DNA from: JACDAN01 sp963827705 | Lineage (GTDB): Bacteria > Actinomycetota > Thermoleophilia > Gaiellales > Gaiellaceae | Length of the DNA: 64,000 bases | Direction of reading: 5' to 3' | Assembly: GCA_963827705.1 (NCBI GenBank) | Contig: CAWHBN010000021.1 | Coordinates: 68,359-132,358 of the forward strand | Part shown: positions 1 through 8,740 of the stretch, piece after piece | Layout of the letters: each line of letters begins with the position of its first letter | How positions within the stretch are numbered: position 1 is the stretch's first letter | Notes under the pieces: model-generated | Databases searched by the model: none | What the model was told of the DNA's origin: nothing | Seen by the model: the letters and a program-made list of their open reading frames with translations, nothing else | Made by a program: the position numbers and the translations under genes

Positions 1-1479
1 CAGCTTGAAGACCGGGATGCCCGTCCACATCGAGACGATGTCGGCGATCTCGTCCTCGCCGATCAGCGGCTTCTCGGAGGTCTCCTCGTTGCGCCAGTCC
101 TCCTCGAGGTCGCGCTTCTTCTGCGTGAGCTTGCGCTCCTTGTCGCGGAGGCTCGCGGCCTTCTCGAACTCCTGCGCCTCGATCGACGCTTCCTTCTCCG
201 CGCGGACCTTCTCGATCTCCTCCTCGAGCTCGCGGTGCCGCGGCGGCGCGCTCATCGTCTTGATGCGCATGCGCGAGGCGGCCTCGTCGATCAGGTCGAT
301 CGCCTTGTCCGGCAGGTGGCGGTCCTGGATGTAGCGGTCGGCGAGGATCGCCGATGCGCGCAGCGCCTCGTCCGCGATCGTGCAGCGGTGGTGCGCCTCG
401 TAGCGGTCGCGCAGGCCGCGCAGGATCTCGACGGTGTCGTCCACGGACGGCTCGTCGACGCGGATCTGCTGGAAGCGGCGCTCGAGCGCTGCGTCCCGCT
501 CCAGGTACTTGCGGTACTCGTCGAGCGTCGTCGCGCCGATCGTCTGGAGCTCGCCACGGGCGAGCGCCGGCTTCAGGATCGAGGCCGCGTCGATCGCGCC
601 CTCGGCGGCGCCGGCGCCGACGAGATTGTGGAGCTCGTCGATGAACAGGATGATGTCGCCGCGCTGGGTGATCTCCTTCATCACCTTCTTCAGGCGCTCC
701 TCGAACTCACCGCGATACTTCGAGCCGGCGACGAGCGCGGCGAGGTCGAGCGTGTAGATCTGCTTGCCCTTCAGGAGCTCGGGAACCTGGTTCCCGGAGA
801 TGCGGGCGGCGAGGCCCTCGACGACGGCGGTCTTGCCGACGCCGGGCTCGCCGATCAGGACCGGGTTGTTCTTCGTGCGGCGCGACAGGATCTGCATCAC
901 GCGCTCGATCTCGGTCTGGCGCCCGACGACGGGGTCGAGCTTGGCCTCGGCGGCGAGCTTGGTCAGGTTGCGGCCGAACTGGTCGAGGAGCTTGGAGCTC
1001 TTCGCCTTCTCGCCGGCGCTGCCCCCGCCCTGCTGGCGGCGGCCGGGGCCGGAGAGCATCCGGATGATCTCGTTGCGGATCTTCTCGGCGTCGGCGTCGA
1101 AGTCGAGCAGGATGCGCGCCGCGACGCCCTCGTTCTCACGGACGAGCCCGAGCAGGATGTGCTCGGTGCCGATGTAGTTGTGGCCCAGCGAGAGCGCCTC
1201 GCGCAGCGCGAGCTCGAGCACCTTCTTCGCGCGCGGCGTGAACGGGATCTGGCCGGTCGTGACCTCGTCGCCCTGCCCGACGATCCGGGCGACCTGGGCG
1301 CGAACCTCCTCGACCGTGATGTCGAGCGACTCGAGCACGCGGGCCGCGAGACCTTCTTCCTCGCGGAGCAGTCCGAGCAGGATGTGCTCGGTGCCGATGT
1401 AGTTGTGCTTCAGCGCCCGCGCCTCGTCCTGGGCGAGGACTACGACCTGACGAGCCCGTTCAGTGAATCGCTCAAACAA
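1..1479 (-). CDS. clpC: ATP-dependent Clp protease ATP-binding subunit ClpC (5' part, runs off the window)
   Basis: AAA+ unfoldase that feeds substrates to ClpP in the cytoplasm. The 493 visible codons contain two Clp-N repeats (each with the GTEHILLG signature, near residues 29 and 104), the first AAA domain with Walker A GEPGVGKT (about 210-217), the Walker B segment ILFIDELH, and the start of the coiled-coil/UVR-like middle domain; the second AAA domain lies beyond base 1. The start is a TTG at 1479-1477, the only position that gives the canonical LFERFTERARQ beginning, with a GGAAGGGGGA purine tract upstream. In other actinobacteria clpC lies close to lysS; here about 20 kb of polysaccharide genes separate the two. 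Confidence 0.95.
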   Translation of the reverse strand, partial: MFERFTERARQVVVLAQDEARALKHNYIGTEHILLGLLREEEGLAARVLESLDITVEEVRAQVARIVGQGDEVTTGQIPFTPRAKKVLELALREALSLGHNYIGTEHILLGLVRENEGVAARILLDFDADAEKIRNEIIRMLSGPGRRQQGGGSAGEKAKSSKLLDQFGRNLTKLAAEAKLDPVVGRQTEIERVMQILSRRTKNNPVLIGEPGVGKTAVVEGLAARISGNQVPELLKGKQIYTLDLAALVAGSKYRGEFEERLKKVMKEITQRGDIILFIDELHNLVGAGAAEGAIDAASILKPALARGELQTIGATTLDEYRKYLERDAALERRFQQIRVDEPSVDDTVEILRGLRDRYEAHHRCTIADEALRASAILADRYIQDRHLPDKAIDLIDEAASRMRIKTMSAPPRHRELEEEIEKVRAEKEASIEAQEFEKAASLRDKERKLTQKKRDLEEDWRNEETSEKPLIGEDEIADIVSMWTGIPVFKL

Positions 1480-1643
1480 CCTTCGACTCCCCCTTCCACG
1501 ACGTTTCCTCTGAGAGACCGGGACTGCCGGCCACAGATCGAAGGCCGGGCCATCGTAGCTCAGTGATCGGCGCCCACGTCGAGCGCGTGAGCCGTGGTGA
1601 AAAGTCTTTACGACTGCGTAACCGCATCTTCCTCAAAAGGTTT

Positions 1644-1657
1644 CGGCCGAAAGGCCG
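1644..1657 (-). terminator. short hairpin in the gap between sugar transferase and clpC
   Basis: The 219-nt gap 1480-1698 holds no gene. On the minus strand, downstream of the sugar transferase stop, CGGCC-TTTC-GGCCG forms a 5-bp hairpin followed by AAACCTTTT, a weak intrinsic terminator candidate. The remaining gap must carry the clpC promoter, but I see no convincing -35/-10 pair. Confidence 0.35.
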
Positions 1658-1698
1658 GAGTGGTTTAGCTCGTCTTCCGGACGCGGCTGCTCGGAGGG

Positions 1699-3186
1699 CT
1701 ACTCGCCGCTCCGGGAGGCGCGAAAGACGGAAGCGATCGTGAGCAACAGGATCTTGAAGTCGAGCCAGAGCGACCAGTTCTCGATGTAGTAGTTGTCCCA
1801 CTCGACCCGATCGGCCAGCGAGGTCTTGCCGCGGAGCCCGTTCACCTGCGACCAGCCCGTGATCCCCGACTTGACCCGATGGCGGTCGCCGTAGCGGTAG
1901 ACGCTCTCCTCGAAGAGCCGGACGTAGTGGGTCCGCTCGGGTCGCGGGCCGACGATCGACATGTGGCCGACGAGCACGTTGACGAGCTGCGGCAGCTCGT
2001 CGATCGACAATCGGCGCAGGAAGGCCGTCACCGGTGTCCGGCGGTCGACGCCTTCTACCCCTCCGGGAGCCGTGTCCTCAGCCAGCGGGAGCTCTGCGCC
2101 GTCGTCACCTTCGGGTGCCCGCATCGTCCGGAACTTGAGCATGTCGAACTCGCGCCCGTCGCGGCCCACCCGCCGCTGCTTGAAGAACAGGGGCCGGCCG
2201 AGCGACAGCCAAACGGCGAGCGCCGCACCGAGCATCACCGGCGAGGCGAGGACGAGGAGCCCTGCTGCGAGCAGGCGGTCGGCGGCGTATTTGATGCCGA
2301 ACCGGAGGCCCTTCGGGTTCGGACGTCGAGCCATCACGAGCGGAACGCCGCCCACGTAGTCGATCGTCAGGCGCTGGCTCATCCGCTCGAACAGGCGGGG
2401 GACGAACGCCACGTCGAGCCCGAGCTCCTCGCACCGCTGCACGAGTCGCAGCAGAACCTCGTGCGGCGCCGTCGAGAAGGTCACGATCACCTGCTGGACG
2501 TCGTGGTCGGCGACGACGCGCTCGAGGTCCCAGCTGGCGCCGAGCACCGGGAGCCGGACCTCGCCGTCGGCGGCCGCCATCGGATCGCGGTCGAGGAAGC
2601 CGATCGGCCTGAGGCCGAGCTCGGGCTGAGACTGGAGGCGCTTCGCCATCAGCCGGCCGATGCGGCCGGCGCCGACGATGAGCGTCGGACGGAGAGACTC
2701 ACCACGCCGCCTCGCCTGGACCTGGGACCAGTGGAGCGCGACCCGGCCGGCGGCGAGATAGACCGTCGCGAACGCCCACGGTCGGAGGCTCTGAGCCGAA
2801 AGGTCCACCGGCTCGGTCGTCAGCGCGCGCAGCGTCAACACGGCCATTGCAGCGAGCGACGTCGAGGTCACGACGTCGCGGAGATCGTCGAGGATGTCTG
2901 CGCGGAGGCGCGGCCGGTACATCCCGCGGACGGCGAAGGCTGCGACGACCAGGACGCCGAAGAGGGCGAGCCAGCCGACGGGCGCGGCGTCGACACCGGC
3001 GGCCTGCGAACCAAGGGACGACGCGAGCGCCGCAGCGAGAAGCATGCCGCCGTCGAGACCGAGCCGGGCGAGTGACCAGCCGACCACGGGACGAAGGCGC
3101 AGCGCGCGCCGACGCGCCGGGACAGCTTCCAGGGGTTGGGGCTTCAGCGCCCGTGGGGGCGCAGACGGGGCTGTCGGCTCGATCAT
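1699..3186 (-). CDS. exopolysaccharide polyprenyl glycosylphosphotransferase (WbaP/CpsE-like)
   Basis: Initiates polysaccharide repeat-unit synthesis by moving a sugar-1-phosphate from a nucleotide sugar to undecaprenyl phosphate in the inner membrane. The 495 residues show four hydrophobic segments between about 36 and 155, a CoA-binding-like Rossmann domain starting at VGAGRIG (about 171), a fifth membrane helix near 300-330, and the bacterial sugar-transferase catalytic domain with FKQRRVGRDG and FDMLKFRTM (about 335-355), then GITGWSQVNG near the C-terminus. This is the full length expected of the family. Its ATG overlaps the stop of the upstream small membrane gene in an ATGA, so the two are probably translationally coupled. 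The sugar substrate cannot be read from sequence. Confidence 0.93.
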   Translation of the reverse strand: MIEPTAPSAPPRALKPQPLEAVPARRRALRLRPVVGWSLARLGLDGGMLLAAALASSLGSQAAGVDAAPVGWLALFGVLVVAAFAVRGMYRPRLRADILDDLRDVVTSTSLAAMAVLTLRALTTEPVDLSAQSLRPWAFATVYLAAGRVALHWSQVQARRRGESLRPTLIVGAGRIGRLMAKRLQSQPELGLRPIGFLDRDPMAAADGEVRLPVLGASWDLERVVADHDVQQVIVTFSTAPHEVLLRLVQRCEELGLDVAFVPRLFERMSQRLTIDYVGGVPLVMARRPNPKGLRFGIKYAADRLLAAGLLVLASPVMLGAALAVWLSLGRPLFFKQRRVGRDGREFDMLKFRTMRAPEGDDGAELPLAEDTAPGGVEGVDRRTPVTAFLRRLSIDELPQLVNVLVGHMSIVGPRPERTHYVRLFEESVYRYGDRHRVKSGITGWSQVNGLRGKTSLADRVEWDNYYIENWSLWLDFKILLLTIASVFRASRSGE

Positions 3187-3588
3187 CCGCCGACTACTTG
3201 AGCCTTACTCGGCTCAGAGAGCCGTCGCCGCAGTCCTGCTCCGATGAGGAGCAGTGGACCGCCCACGGCTGCCAGCAGGGCAGCGTCGAGGGCGGAGAAG
3301 GGAACGCGCCGATCCGTCTTGCCGGTTGCCTGCGCCGGCGCGGCCTCGCTTGCCTGAGGCACGCGGATGGGCTCCCTTGGATGTTCGTCGGTGCCGACCG
3401 ACGGCGGGGGGTCGAACGCACGCTCGATTTCGGCCCGGGTGTAGTCGCCCGTCGAGCTGTCCGTTGTCCGCCAGGTCGCGGTAGATCTTTTGAGGCGTCG
3501 CCGCATACGCCGTGCCCGCAGTGAGGAGTGTGAGGAGTGCGAGAAGTGAAGCTGCGGCGACCGCCATCAGTCGCCGGTTCCGTGCCAT
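3183..3588 (-). CDS. small secreted protein with C-terminal sorting-signal-like tail (frame broken once)
   Basis: Start ATG at 3588 is preceded by GGAGGTAACA. The N-terminus MARNRRLM plus a hydrophobic stretch ending TAYAATPQ is a clear signal peptide. The mature part starts ATPQKIYRDLADNGQLDG and then the frame changes; a GGG run (plus-strand 3448-3450) has one base too many, and with that base removed the product continues as DYTRAEIERAF. It ends in RVPFSALDAALL, a hydrophobic helix and an Arg-rich tail, which looks like a degenerate LPXTG-type anchor or simple tail anchor. The span is 406 nt, 3n+1, as expected for one extra base. About 134 residues after repair. Function unknown. Coupling to the sugar transferase suggests an envelope role. 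Confidence 0.7.
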
Positions 3589-3699
3589 TGTTACCTCCGT
3601 AGCCCCCAAGCCGAGTGCCGCCGCGTCCGCAGTTCTATCTCATCTTCTCTACCGGACAACGTTTCGGCAACCCCAAGGGATACTCAGTACCCCGTTCGA

Positions 3700-5100
3700 G
3701 TGAACATGGAGTCGGACCGTCGGCGGGCCGAGCATCTACGCTGGCGTTCGGTGGCTCGCACGGCTCTCGTCACAGGTGGTGCTGGGTTCATTGGCTCGCA
3801 TCTCGGCGAGCTCTTGCTCGACGAGGGTTGGGAGGTCTATGCGTTAGACGATCTCTCGACGGGTTCGGAAGCCAATCTTTCCCATATCTATCGAAATCCT
3901 TATTTTCATCTCAGTGTTGAGTCGGTTTTAGCAACTTCGGTGGTCAGCGAGCTGGTGCACAAGGCCGACGTCGTCTTCCACCTCGCGGCAGCGGTCGGCG
4001 TGCGGCTGATCGTCGAGCGGCCCGGACACACGCTCCTCACCAACGTCCGCGGAACCGAGAATGTCCTCGAGTACGCCGGGCGCTTCGGCAAGCCGATCCT
4101 GATCGCCTCGAGCTCCGAGGTCTACGGCGACCATCCCGGCGAGGATCTGCCCCTCCGGGAGGACGCGCGCCGGATCTACGGCCCGACGACCGCCAAGCGC
4201 TGGGCGTACGCGGACTCCAAGGCGATGGACGAGTTCCTCGCGCTCGCACGCCACGATGAGGAGGGCCTCCGCTGCGTGATCGCCAGGCTCTTCAACACGG
4301 TCGGACCCCGGCAGAGCGGCGAGTACGGGAACGTGATCCCGCGGTTCGTGCAGGCCGCGCTCGCCGGCGAGCCGCTCGAGGTGCACGGCGACGGATCGCA
4401 GACGCGGTGCTTCTGCCACGTGCGGGACGTGGTGCGGGGGCTGGAGCGGCTGATGGCCGTGCCGGACACGGCCGGAAAGATCTACAACGTCGGCTCGACC
4501 GAGGTCGTGACGATCCTCGAGCTGGCCGAGCGCGTGCTGCGCGCCACCGGCAGCTCGTCCGAGGTCGTCTTCGTCCCGTACGAGCAGGTCTACGGCCACG
4601 GAGTCGAGGAGATGTTCCAACGCGTCCCGTCCACCGACAGGATCCGCGCCGAGCTCGGATGGGAGCCGACGGTTGACCTCGACGGGATCTTGGCCGGTTG
4701 CTTCTGTCACGTGCGGGACGTGGTACGCGGGCTGGAGGGGCTGATGTCCAGACCGGACACGACGGGACGGATCTATAACGTCGGGTCCACGGAGGTCGTG
4801 ACCATCCTCGGCCTGGCCGAGCGAATTCTCCGCCTGACGGGGAGCTCCTCCGAGGTCGTGTTCGTGCCGTACGATCAGGTGTACGGCCAGGGGATCGAGG
4901 AGATGCACCAGCGGATTCCGTCGATCGAGAAGATCCGCGCGGCGACTGCGTGGGAGCCGACCGTCGACCTCGACGGCATCCTCGCCGAGGTGATCGAGCA
5001 CGTCGGCATGGCCCGGCAGGGCGATGTGCCGTCCGGGCAGCCACCTCAGCCGCGTAACCGGCCTCCAGCGGCCACCGGCCGGCGTTCGCAGTTCCAGTGA
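3700..5100 (+). CDS. NAD-dependent epimerase/dehydratase with duplicated C-terminal module
   Basis: Extended short-chain dehydrogenase acting on a nucleotide sugar for the polysaccharide cluster. Residues from about 21 show the NAD-binding TGGAGFIGSHL; the active-site region has SSSEVYG and the YxxxK pair in YADSK. Relatives are about 310-330 residues, but this protein is 466 because a 97-residue block (237-333: CFCHVRDVV to WEPTVDLDGILAG) is repeated at 334-430 with many substitutions. GTG 3700, ATG 3706 and GTG 3751 are all possible starts; 3751 places the start two codons before the Rossmann strand but has no good ribosome site. The terminal 30 residues are Pro/Arg/Gln-rich. Likely product: UDP-glucuronate/galactose-type epimerase or decarboxylase; exact reaction unclear. 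Confidence 0.88.
   Translation: MNMESDRRRAEHLRWRSVARTALVTGGAGFIGSHLGELLLDEGWEVYALDDLSTGSEANLSHIYRNPYFHLSVESVLATSVVSELVHKADVVFHLAAAVGVRLIVERPGHTLLTNVRGTENVLEYAGRFGKPILIASSSEVYGDHPGEDLPLREDARRIYGPTTAKRWAYADSKAMDEFLALARHDEEGLRCVIARLFNTVGPRQSGEYGNVIPRFVQAALAGEPLEVHGDGSQTRCFCHVRDVVRGLERLMAVPDTAGKIYNVGSTEVVTILELAERVLRATGSSSEVVFVPYEQVYGHGVEEMFQRVPSTDRIRAELGWEPTVDLDGILAGCFCHVRDVVRGLEGLMSRPDTTGRIYNVGSTEVVTILGLAERILRLTGSSSEVVFVPYDQVYGQGIEEMHQRIPSIEKIRAATAWEPTVDLDGILAEVIEHVGMARQGDVPSGQPPQPRNRPPAATGRRSQFQ
4408..4989 (+). repeat. tandem in-frame duplication inside the epimerase gene (2 x 291 bp)
   Basis: Copy 1 spans 4408-4698 and copy 2 spans 4699-4989; each is exactly 97 codons. Both begin with codons for CFCHVRDVVRGLE and end with WEPTVDLDGILA. 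The copies differ by scattered synonymous and non-synonymous changes, for example PYEQVYGHG versus PYDQVYGQG and ELGWEP versus TAWEP, so this is not a recent assembly stutter. Confidence 0.9.
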
Positions 5101-5358
5101 GGCACTCGCCGCTGGGCGGACCGGAGGTCGGCCTCGGGGATCCTGCTAAGCCTGCACGAGGCGATCGGCGGCTTGACGACACGTTCGCCGAGCGTGCCTA
5201 GGACGGCGACTACTCGTGGCGGGCACAACGGCGGGCGACGCTCCATTTTTCGAGCCGCGCCGTGTCGCTTACCGCCTCAAGGCGGCTACGTGGCGCGTTC
5301 CGTCAGGCCCGAGCTACGCATTGGCTACGTCTCGCTCTACTCAAAGACATCCCGAGCA

Positions 5359-5423
5359 CACGCGCCGGATCTACGGACGGACGACCGCCAAGCGCGGGGC
5401 GTACGCCAATTCGGAGGCCATAC
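5359..5423 (+). pseudogene. short remnant of a second epimerase copy
   Basis: The 428-nt stretch 5101-5528 holds no intact gene. Bases 5359-5423 closely match 4166-4230 inside the epimerase. The local translation RRIYGRTTAKRGAYANSEA parallels RRIYGPTTAKRWAYADSKA, which includes the catalytic YxxxK region, here lost (K to E). No epimerase sequence is recognisable on either side, so this looks like debris from an earlier duplication or gene loss. The rest of the stretch shows nothing I can identify. Confidence 0.65.
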
Positions 5424-5528
5424 TGCCGCCATGAGCCGGAGGCGTACAGCCCACCTCGTAAGGATCCTCGCAGAGGTCGTCGAGGACGCGCGAACCCGCA
5501 GGGTGACGTCGCCGGCGCGGCTTTCGCA

Positions 5529-6086
5529 TTGAGCACCGACCCAGAGCTAGACGTTGTCTTTCTCTGCACTGGCAATCGTTTCCGGAGCCCAATGGCCGCG
5601 GCGCTCTTCGCCAAAGCGACAGTCGGGCTTCCGGTGCAAGTGCGTTCACGCGGCACGCTCGATATCGAGTCGCTGCCCGTCTTTCCGGAGGCGCTGGAGG
5701 AAGCGGCGCAGCTGGGGATCGACCTATCGTCCCACCGCGCTTGCAGTCTCGCCGGTGAAGACCTTTCGCAGGCAGACCTCGTGCTCGGATTCGAGCGAAT
5801 CCACGTGGCGGCAGCGGTCATCGAAGCCGGTGCGGATCGAAAACGCACCTTCACGCTTCCCGAGCTTGTCGAGCTCTTGGCGACTGTTGCCCCTCCCTCC
5901 AGCCTCGACCCGATTGAGCGTGCACGAGCAGCACTCCAGGCAGCTCATGACGCACGGCGTCCGGCGCACGAGGTCATGCTAGAAGTGGCAGATCCAATTG
6001 GGCGTCCGCGCCGCGTACAACGCGAAACGGCCCGACACGTGCGAGACCTCGTAAACGAGCTCTTGGGCGGGCTGTTCGGTCGCTAG
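5529..6086 (+). CDS. low-molecular-weight protein tyrosine phosphatase (Wzb-like)
   Basis: Cytoplasmic phosphatase that probably dephosphorylates the cluster's BY-kinase. From TTG 5529 it has about 185 residues. DVVFLCTGNRFRSPMAAAL carries the CX5R(S/T) P-loop (nucleophile Cys, invariant Arg), although the second Cys seen in many relatives (CxxNxCR) is Phe here. A DP pair near the C-terminal end (VADPIGRP) is a plausible general-acid loop. The frame is open upstream to 5262, but that stretch overlaps the epimerase remnant and has no conserved sequence, so the TTG just before the domain is preferred. Pairing a low-Mr PTP with a Wzz/BY-kinase in one cluster is the classical tyrosine-phosphorylation switch for polysaccharide length control. 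Confidence 0.82.
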   Translation: MSTDPELDVVFLCTGNRFRSPMAAALFAKATVGLPVQVRSRGTLDIESLPVFPEALEEAAQLGIDLSSHRACSLAGEDLSQADLVLGFERIHVAAAVIEAGADRKRTFTLPELVELLATVAPPSSLDPIERARAALQAAHDARRPAHEVMLEVADPIGRPRRVQRETARHVRDLVNELLGGLFGR

Positions 6087-6431
6087 CCGGCGACGGCGGG
6101 AATCCCTCGAATGAGGGACACTCACTAGTGGCCCCGCTCGATGAAAGCTCCGTGCGGCCGCGTCCCCGCCGCCCTGCAATTCGCCGACCCGAGACTGGCA
6201 GCTCTGCTGGTCTTTATCGCCTGGCGGCTGTACGCCAGGGTTCGAACGAACGGCGTGGGCGCTTTCAAGCTCACGCGCGAGGTGCGCCCGTCTGTGCAGG
6301 CACTCCCTCTTGTCGCCGTCGTGCGTCATCGGGGCGCGACGGCGAAATCGCCCGTCCCCACGGTCCGCCGCCGCTGAACCACCGCAACCGCGTGGCAGAC
6401 TTCCAGGCGTGCGGCGAGCCCGGCAGCGACC
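6087..6431 (+). other. 345-nt gap without a recognisable gene
   Basis: Only short open frames with no family resemblance are present. One (6141-6377) contains a short hydrophobic run but no plausible ribosome site or conserved pattern. No repeats or hairpins stand out. Confidence 0.5.
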
Positions 6432-7550
6432 CTGAAGGTTCTCTTCCTCAACGAGGGCGACCTCGGGGCCGGCGTGATGGGTCACGTGTCCCTCGAGGCC
6501 GCAATACGGACAGGCCTCGAGGGGGTCGATGACGTCGAGGCCCGCTTCGTGCGTCTCCCGCCGATGGGGCGAGCGGCCTTGCTCCTTTCGAACAACCTGC
6601 CGCTTCTTTCTTCCTTCGATCTTGATGCCCAAACGATTCGGTGGCACGCAACTCAGGCCGTGCGAGCGCGACGAGCCTTGATGCCTGAGTTGGGCACATT
6701 TCGACCGGACGTCCTTCACGTGAACAGCCACACAATCGCGTTCGGGCTTGCCGGCGTCATGCGTCGTATTCCAACCCTTCTCTCTCTCGATGCGACGGTC
6801 GAGGACTGGCACAGGCTCGGCGCGTGGCGGAAGGCACGACGCCACTCACGCCTCATGCTTGAGCCCAGCCTCCGGCGCGAGCGGCGCGCGCTGGCGGAGG
6901 CGGCAGCGGTCCTCGCGTGGACCGACTGGGCGCGCGACGCAGCCGAGCGCGCCTGCCCACAAGCGCGCGTGCGGACGCTCAATCCAGGCGTCGACCTCGA
7001 GACGTTCCGGCCGGCTCCTCACCGGTGGCGTGAGCGGCCGACGGTTCTCTTCGTTGGCGGACGCTTCGGGCAGAAGGGCGGCTTCGATCTGATCGACGCC
7101 CTCGCTCCTCATCTCGGCCGCACCGTTGAGCTCGACGTCGTCACGCCTTCCGACGTGGCGCCCCGCCACGGGCTGCGAGTGCACCATCTGCGACGCGATG
7201 ATCCGGCCTTGGTCGAGCTCTACCAGCAGGCCGATGTCTTCTGTCTGCCGACGCACGCGGACTCGATGGGCTGGGTGATCCTCGAGGCGATGGCGTGCGG
7301 AACGCCGGTGATCGCCTCCGCCGTCGGCGGAATCCCGGAAGTGCTCGACCACGGCCGAACTGGTGTCCTGGTCGCGCCGAAAGACGTCACAGGACTTCGC
7401 GCCGCAATCGAACAGCTCCTAGCCGATAAGGAGCGGCGAGCCGAGCTCGGCCGCCGCTCGCGCACCGTCTGCCAGGAGCGTTACGACGCGCGCAGGCAGA
7501 CGGCGGAGCTCGTGCGGCTTACGCGTCTAGCGGTCGAGCAGAGGGCGTAG
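6432..7550 (+). CDS. glycosyltransferase family 4
   Basis: Transfers a sugar from a nucleotide donor to the growing lipid-linked repeat unit at the cytoplasmic face of the membrane. GT-B fold: the N-terminal domain begins LKVLFLNEGDLGAGVMG, and the C-terminal donor domain has TVLFVGGRFGQKGG and the EX7E-type motif in PTHADSMGWVILEAMACG, followed by GTPVIAS. The first ATG/GTG (6474) would cut off the first beta strand. The frame is open further up, and a CTG at 6432 gives the expected beginning, so a CTG start is proposed; the next upstream in-frame stop is at about 6374. The 3' end overlaps the convergent glycosyltransferase by 24 bp. Confidence 0.85.
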   Translation: MKVLFLNEGDLGAGVMGHVSLEAAIRTGLEGVDDVEARFVRLPPMGRAALLLSNNLPLLSSFDLDAQTIRWHATQAVRARRALMPELGTFRPDVLHVNSHTIAFGLAGVMRRIPTLLSLDATVEDWHRLGAWRKARRHSRLMLEPSLRRERRALAEAAAVLAWTDWARDAAERACPQARVRTLNPGVDLETFRPAPHRWRERPTVLFVGGRFGQKGGFDLIDALAPHLGRTVELDVVTPSDVAPRHGLRVHHLRRDDPALVELYQQADVFCLPTHADSMGWVILEAMACGTPVIASAVGGIPEVLDHGRTGVLVAPKDVTGLRAAIEQLLADKERRAELGRRSRTVCQERYDARRQTAELVRLTRLAVEQRA

Positions 7551-8690
7551 CCGCTCGAACAGTGGACGGCATGCGACGTCCCAGCCGGTCGTGCCTGCCA
7601 TGGCGGCGACGAGTTTGGCCTCCCGGGCATGGCGGGCTGCGACGTCCGTCAAGACCTCCGAGATCGAGGTCGCCAACGCGGCTTCGTCATTGGCGACGAC
7701 AAAGCCTGTCTCCGCCCGAGGCGGCGCCGAGCGCGCGGAGTACGGTGAGCCGACCACGACGCGGCCATAGGCAAGAGCTTCGACCACCTTCAGTTGCGTG
7801 CCGCCGCCGGACTCGACCGGGGCAACCACTACCGCTGCAGCCTCATAGTGCGACCGCAGATCGGCCACCTGGCCTGCGATGCGCACACTGTCGCCCGTGA
7901 ATCGGCCAAGGCGCTCGTCGGTACCGGTGCCGACGACATGCAGTTCCGCGTGCGCTACGCGCTCACGAACCCGGGGCCAGACGTTCTCGATCAGCCGCAC
8001 AGCAGCCTGCTCGTTTGGTTCGTACAGGACGTTCGCTACGAAGAGCACCGTGCCCTCTTCGGGCGAGCGGCCCAAGGGGTCTACTGCCGGAGGCGCGTTC
8101 GGCACGACCACGACGTCGCCGCCCCACTTGGAAATCAGCGCCGCGTCATCTGGTGAAACCGCGAGAGAAAAGGTGGACTGCCGTGCGACGCGACGCTCCC
8201 AGATCTCCGCCTTGGCGTACTCCCATAGCGCCGACGCGCGATGGATCCCCTGGGCGACGGCCGCTATCGATCGCAGCCGATGCGACTCGACATTCTGGAA
8301 GTCGGTAATCAACGGCAACGCGAAGGGCGGTGCGGCGGCGGCGATATAGCTCTGGCCATAGAGCACCACTCGCGGCGCCACTCGCTCGACGATGTCGCGT
8401 AGGCGCCTGCGGCCAGCGGCATCCAGCGCGTCGAGACCGAGCCTCGGCCGCAGATCGGCGAAGTGGCGCAGGGCGCCAGGGCGCGGTGCACCTGGAATCG
8501 AGATCCGCTCAACGCCCGGTGGCGCCCAGGTGCCCAGCGCTGCCTTGTGCTCGTCCTCGCCCCAGAACGGCTCGACGAGCGTTACGTCGAGTTCGCGGGA
8601 AAGCGCTTCGACGATTCCACCCGTGCGCACCCTGCCGCCTGTCACTGCCGGCCACGTCGGCTCAGCGGCAACGAAGAGGACGTCCGTCAC
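7527..8690 (-). CDS. glycosyltransferase family 4
   Basis: GT-B glycosyltransferase of 387 residues. The start is GTG 8690, giving VTDVLFVAAEPTWP directly at the first strand; the open frame upstream (to 8828) is low-complexity and would run into the divergent gene. Visible features are LITDFQNVESHRL in the N-domain, VLFVANVLYEPNEQA before the donor domain, and ESGGGTQLKVVEALAYG as the donor-binding EX7E-like segment. It is the reverse-strand neighbour of two other GT4 genes, diverging from 8741 with a 50-nt gap. Substrate unknown. Confidence 0.88.
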   Translation of the reverse strand: MTDVLFVAAEPTWPAVTGGRVRTGGIVEALSRELDVTLVEPFWGEDEHKAALGTWAPPGVERISIPGAPRPGALRHFADLRPRLGLDALDAAGRRRLRDIVERVAPRVVLYGQSYIAAAAPPFALPLITDFQNVESHRLRSIAAVAQGIHRASALWEYAKAEIWERRVARQSTFSLAVSPDDAALISKWGGDVVVVPNAPPAVDPLGRSPEEGTVLFVANVLYEPNEQAAVRLIENVWPRVRERVAHAELHVVGTGTDERLGRFTGDSVRIAGQVADLRSHYEAAAVVVAPVESGGGTQLKVVEALAYGRVVVGSPYSARSAPPRAETGFVVANDEAALATSISEVLTDVAARHAREAKLVAAMAGTTGWDVACRPLFERLRPLLDR

Positions 8691-8740
8691 AGCTCGGAGG
8701 CGAGCAGCTTCGCATCCGCAGAAACCACGATGATTGAGCG

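Noticed and set aside
235..1566. Long plus-strand open frame opposite clpC
   Set aside because: It is the high-GC shadow of clpC; translation is Arg/Asp/Leu-rich without any family pattern, whereas the minus strand encodes textbook ClpC.
3928..5001. 357-codon minus-strand open frame opposite the epimerase
   Set aside because: Mirror of the epimerase coding frame, including its duplication; composition is not protein-like.
6141..6377. 78-residue plus-strand frame with a hydrophobic run
   Set aside because: No ribosome site, no conserved pattern, and the hydrophobic stretch is short and isolated.
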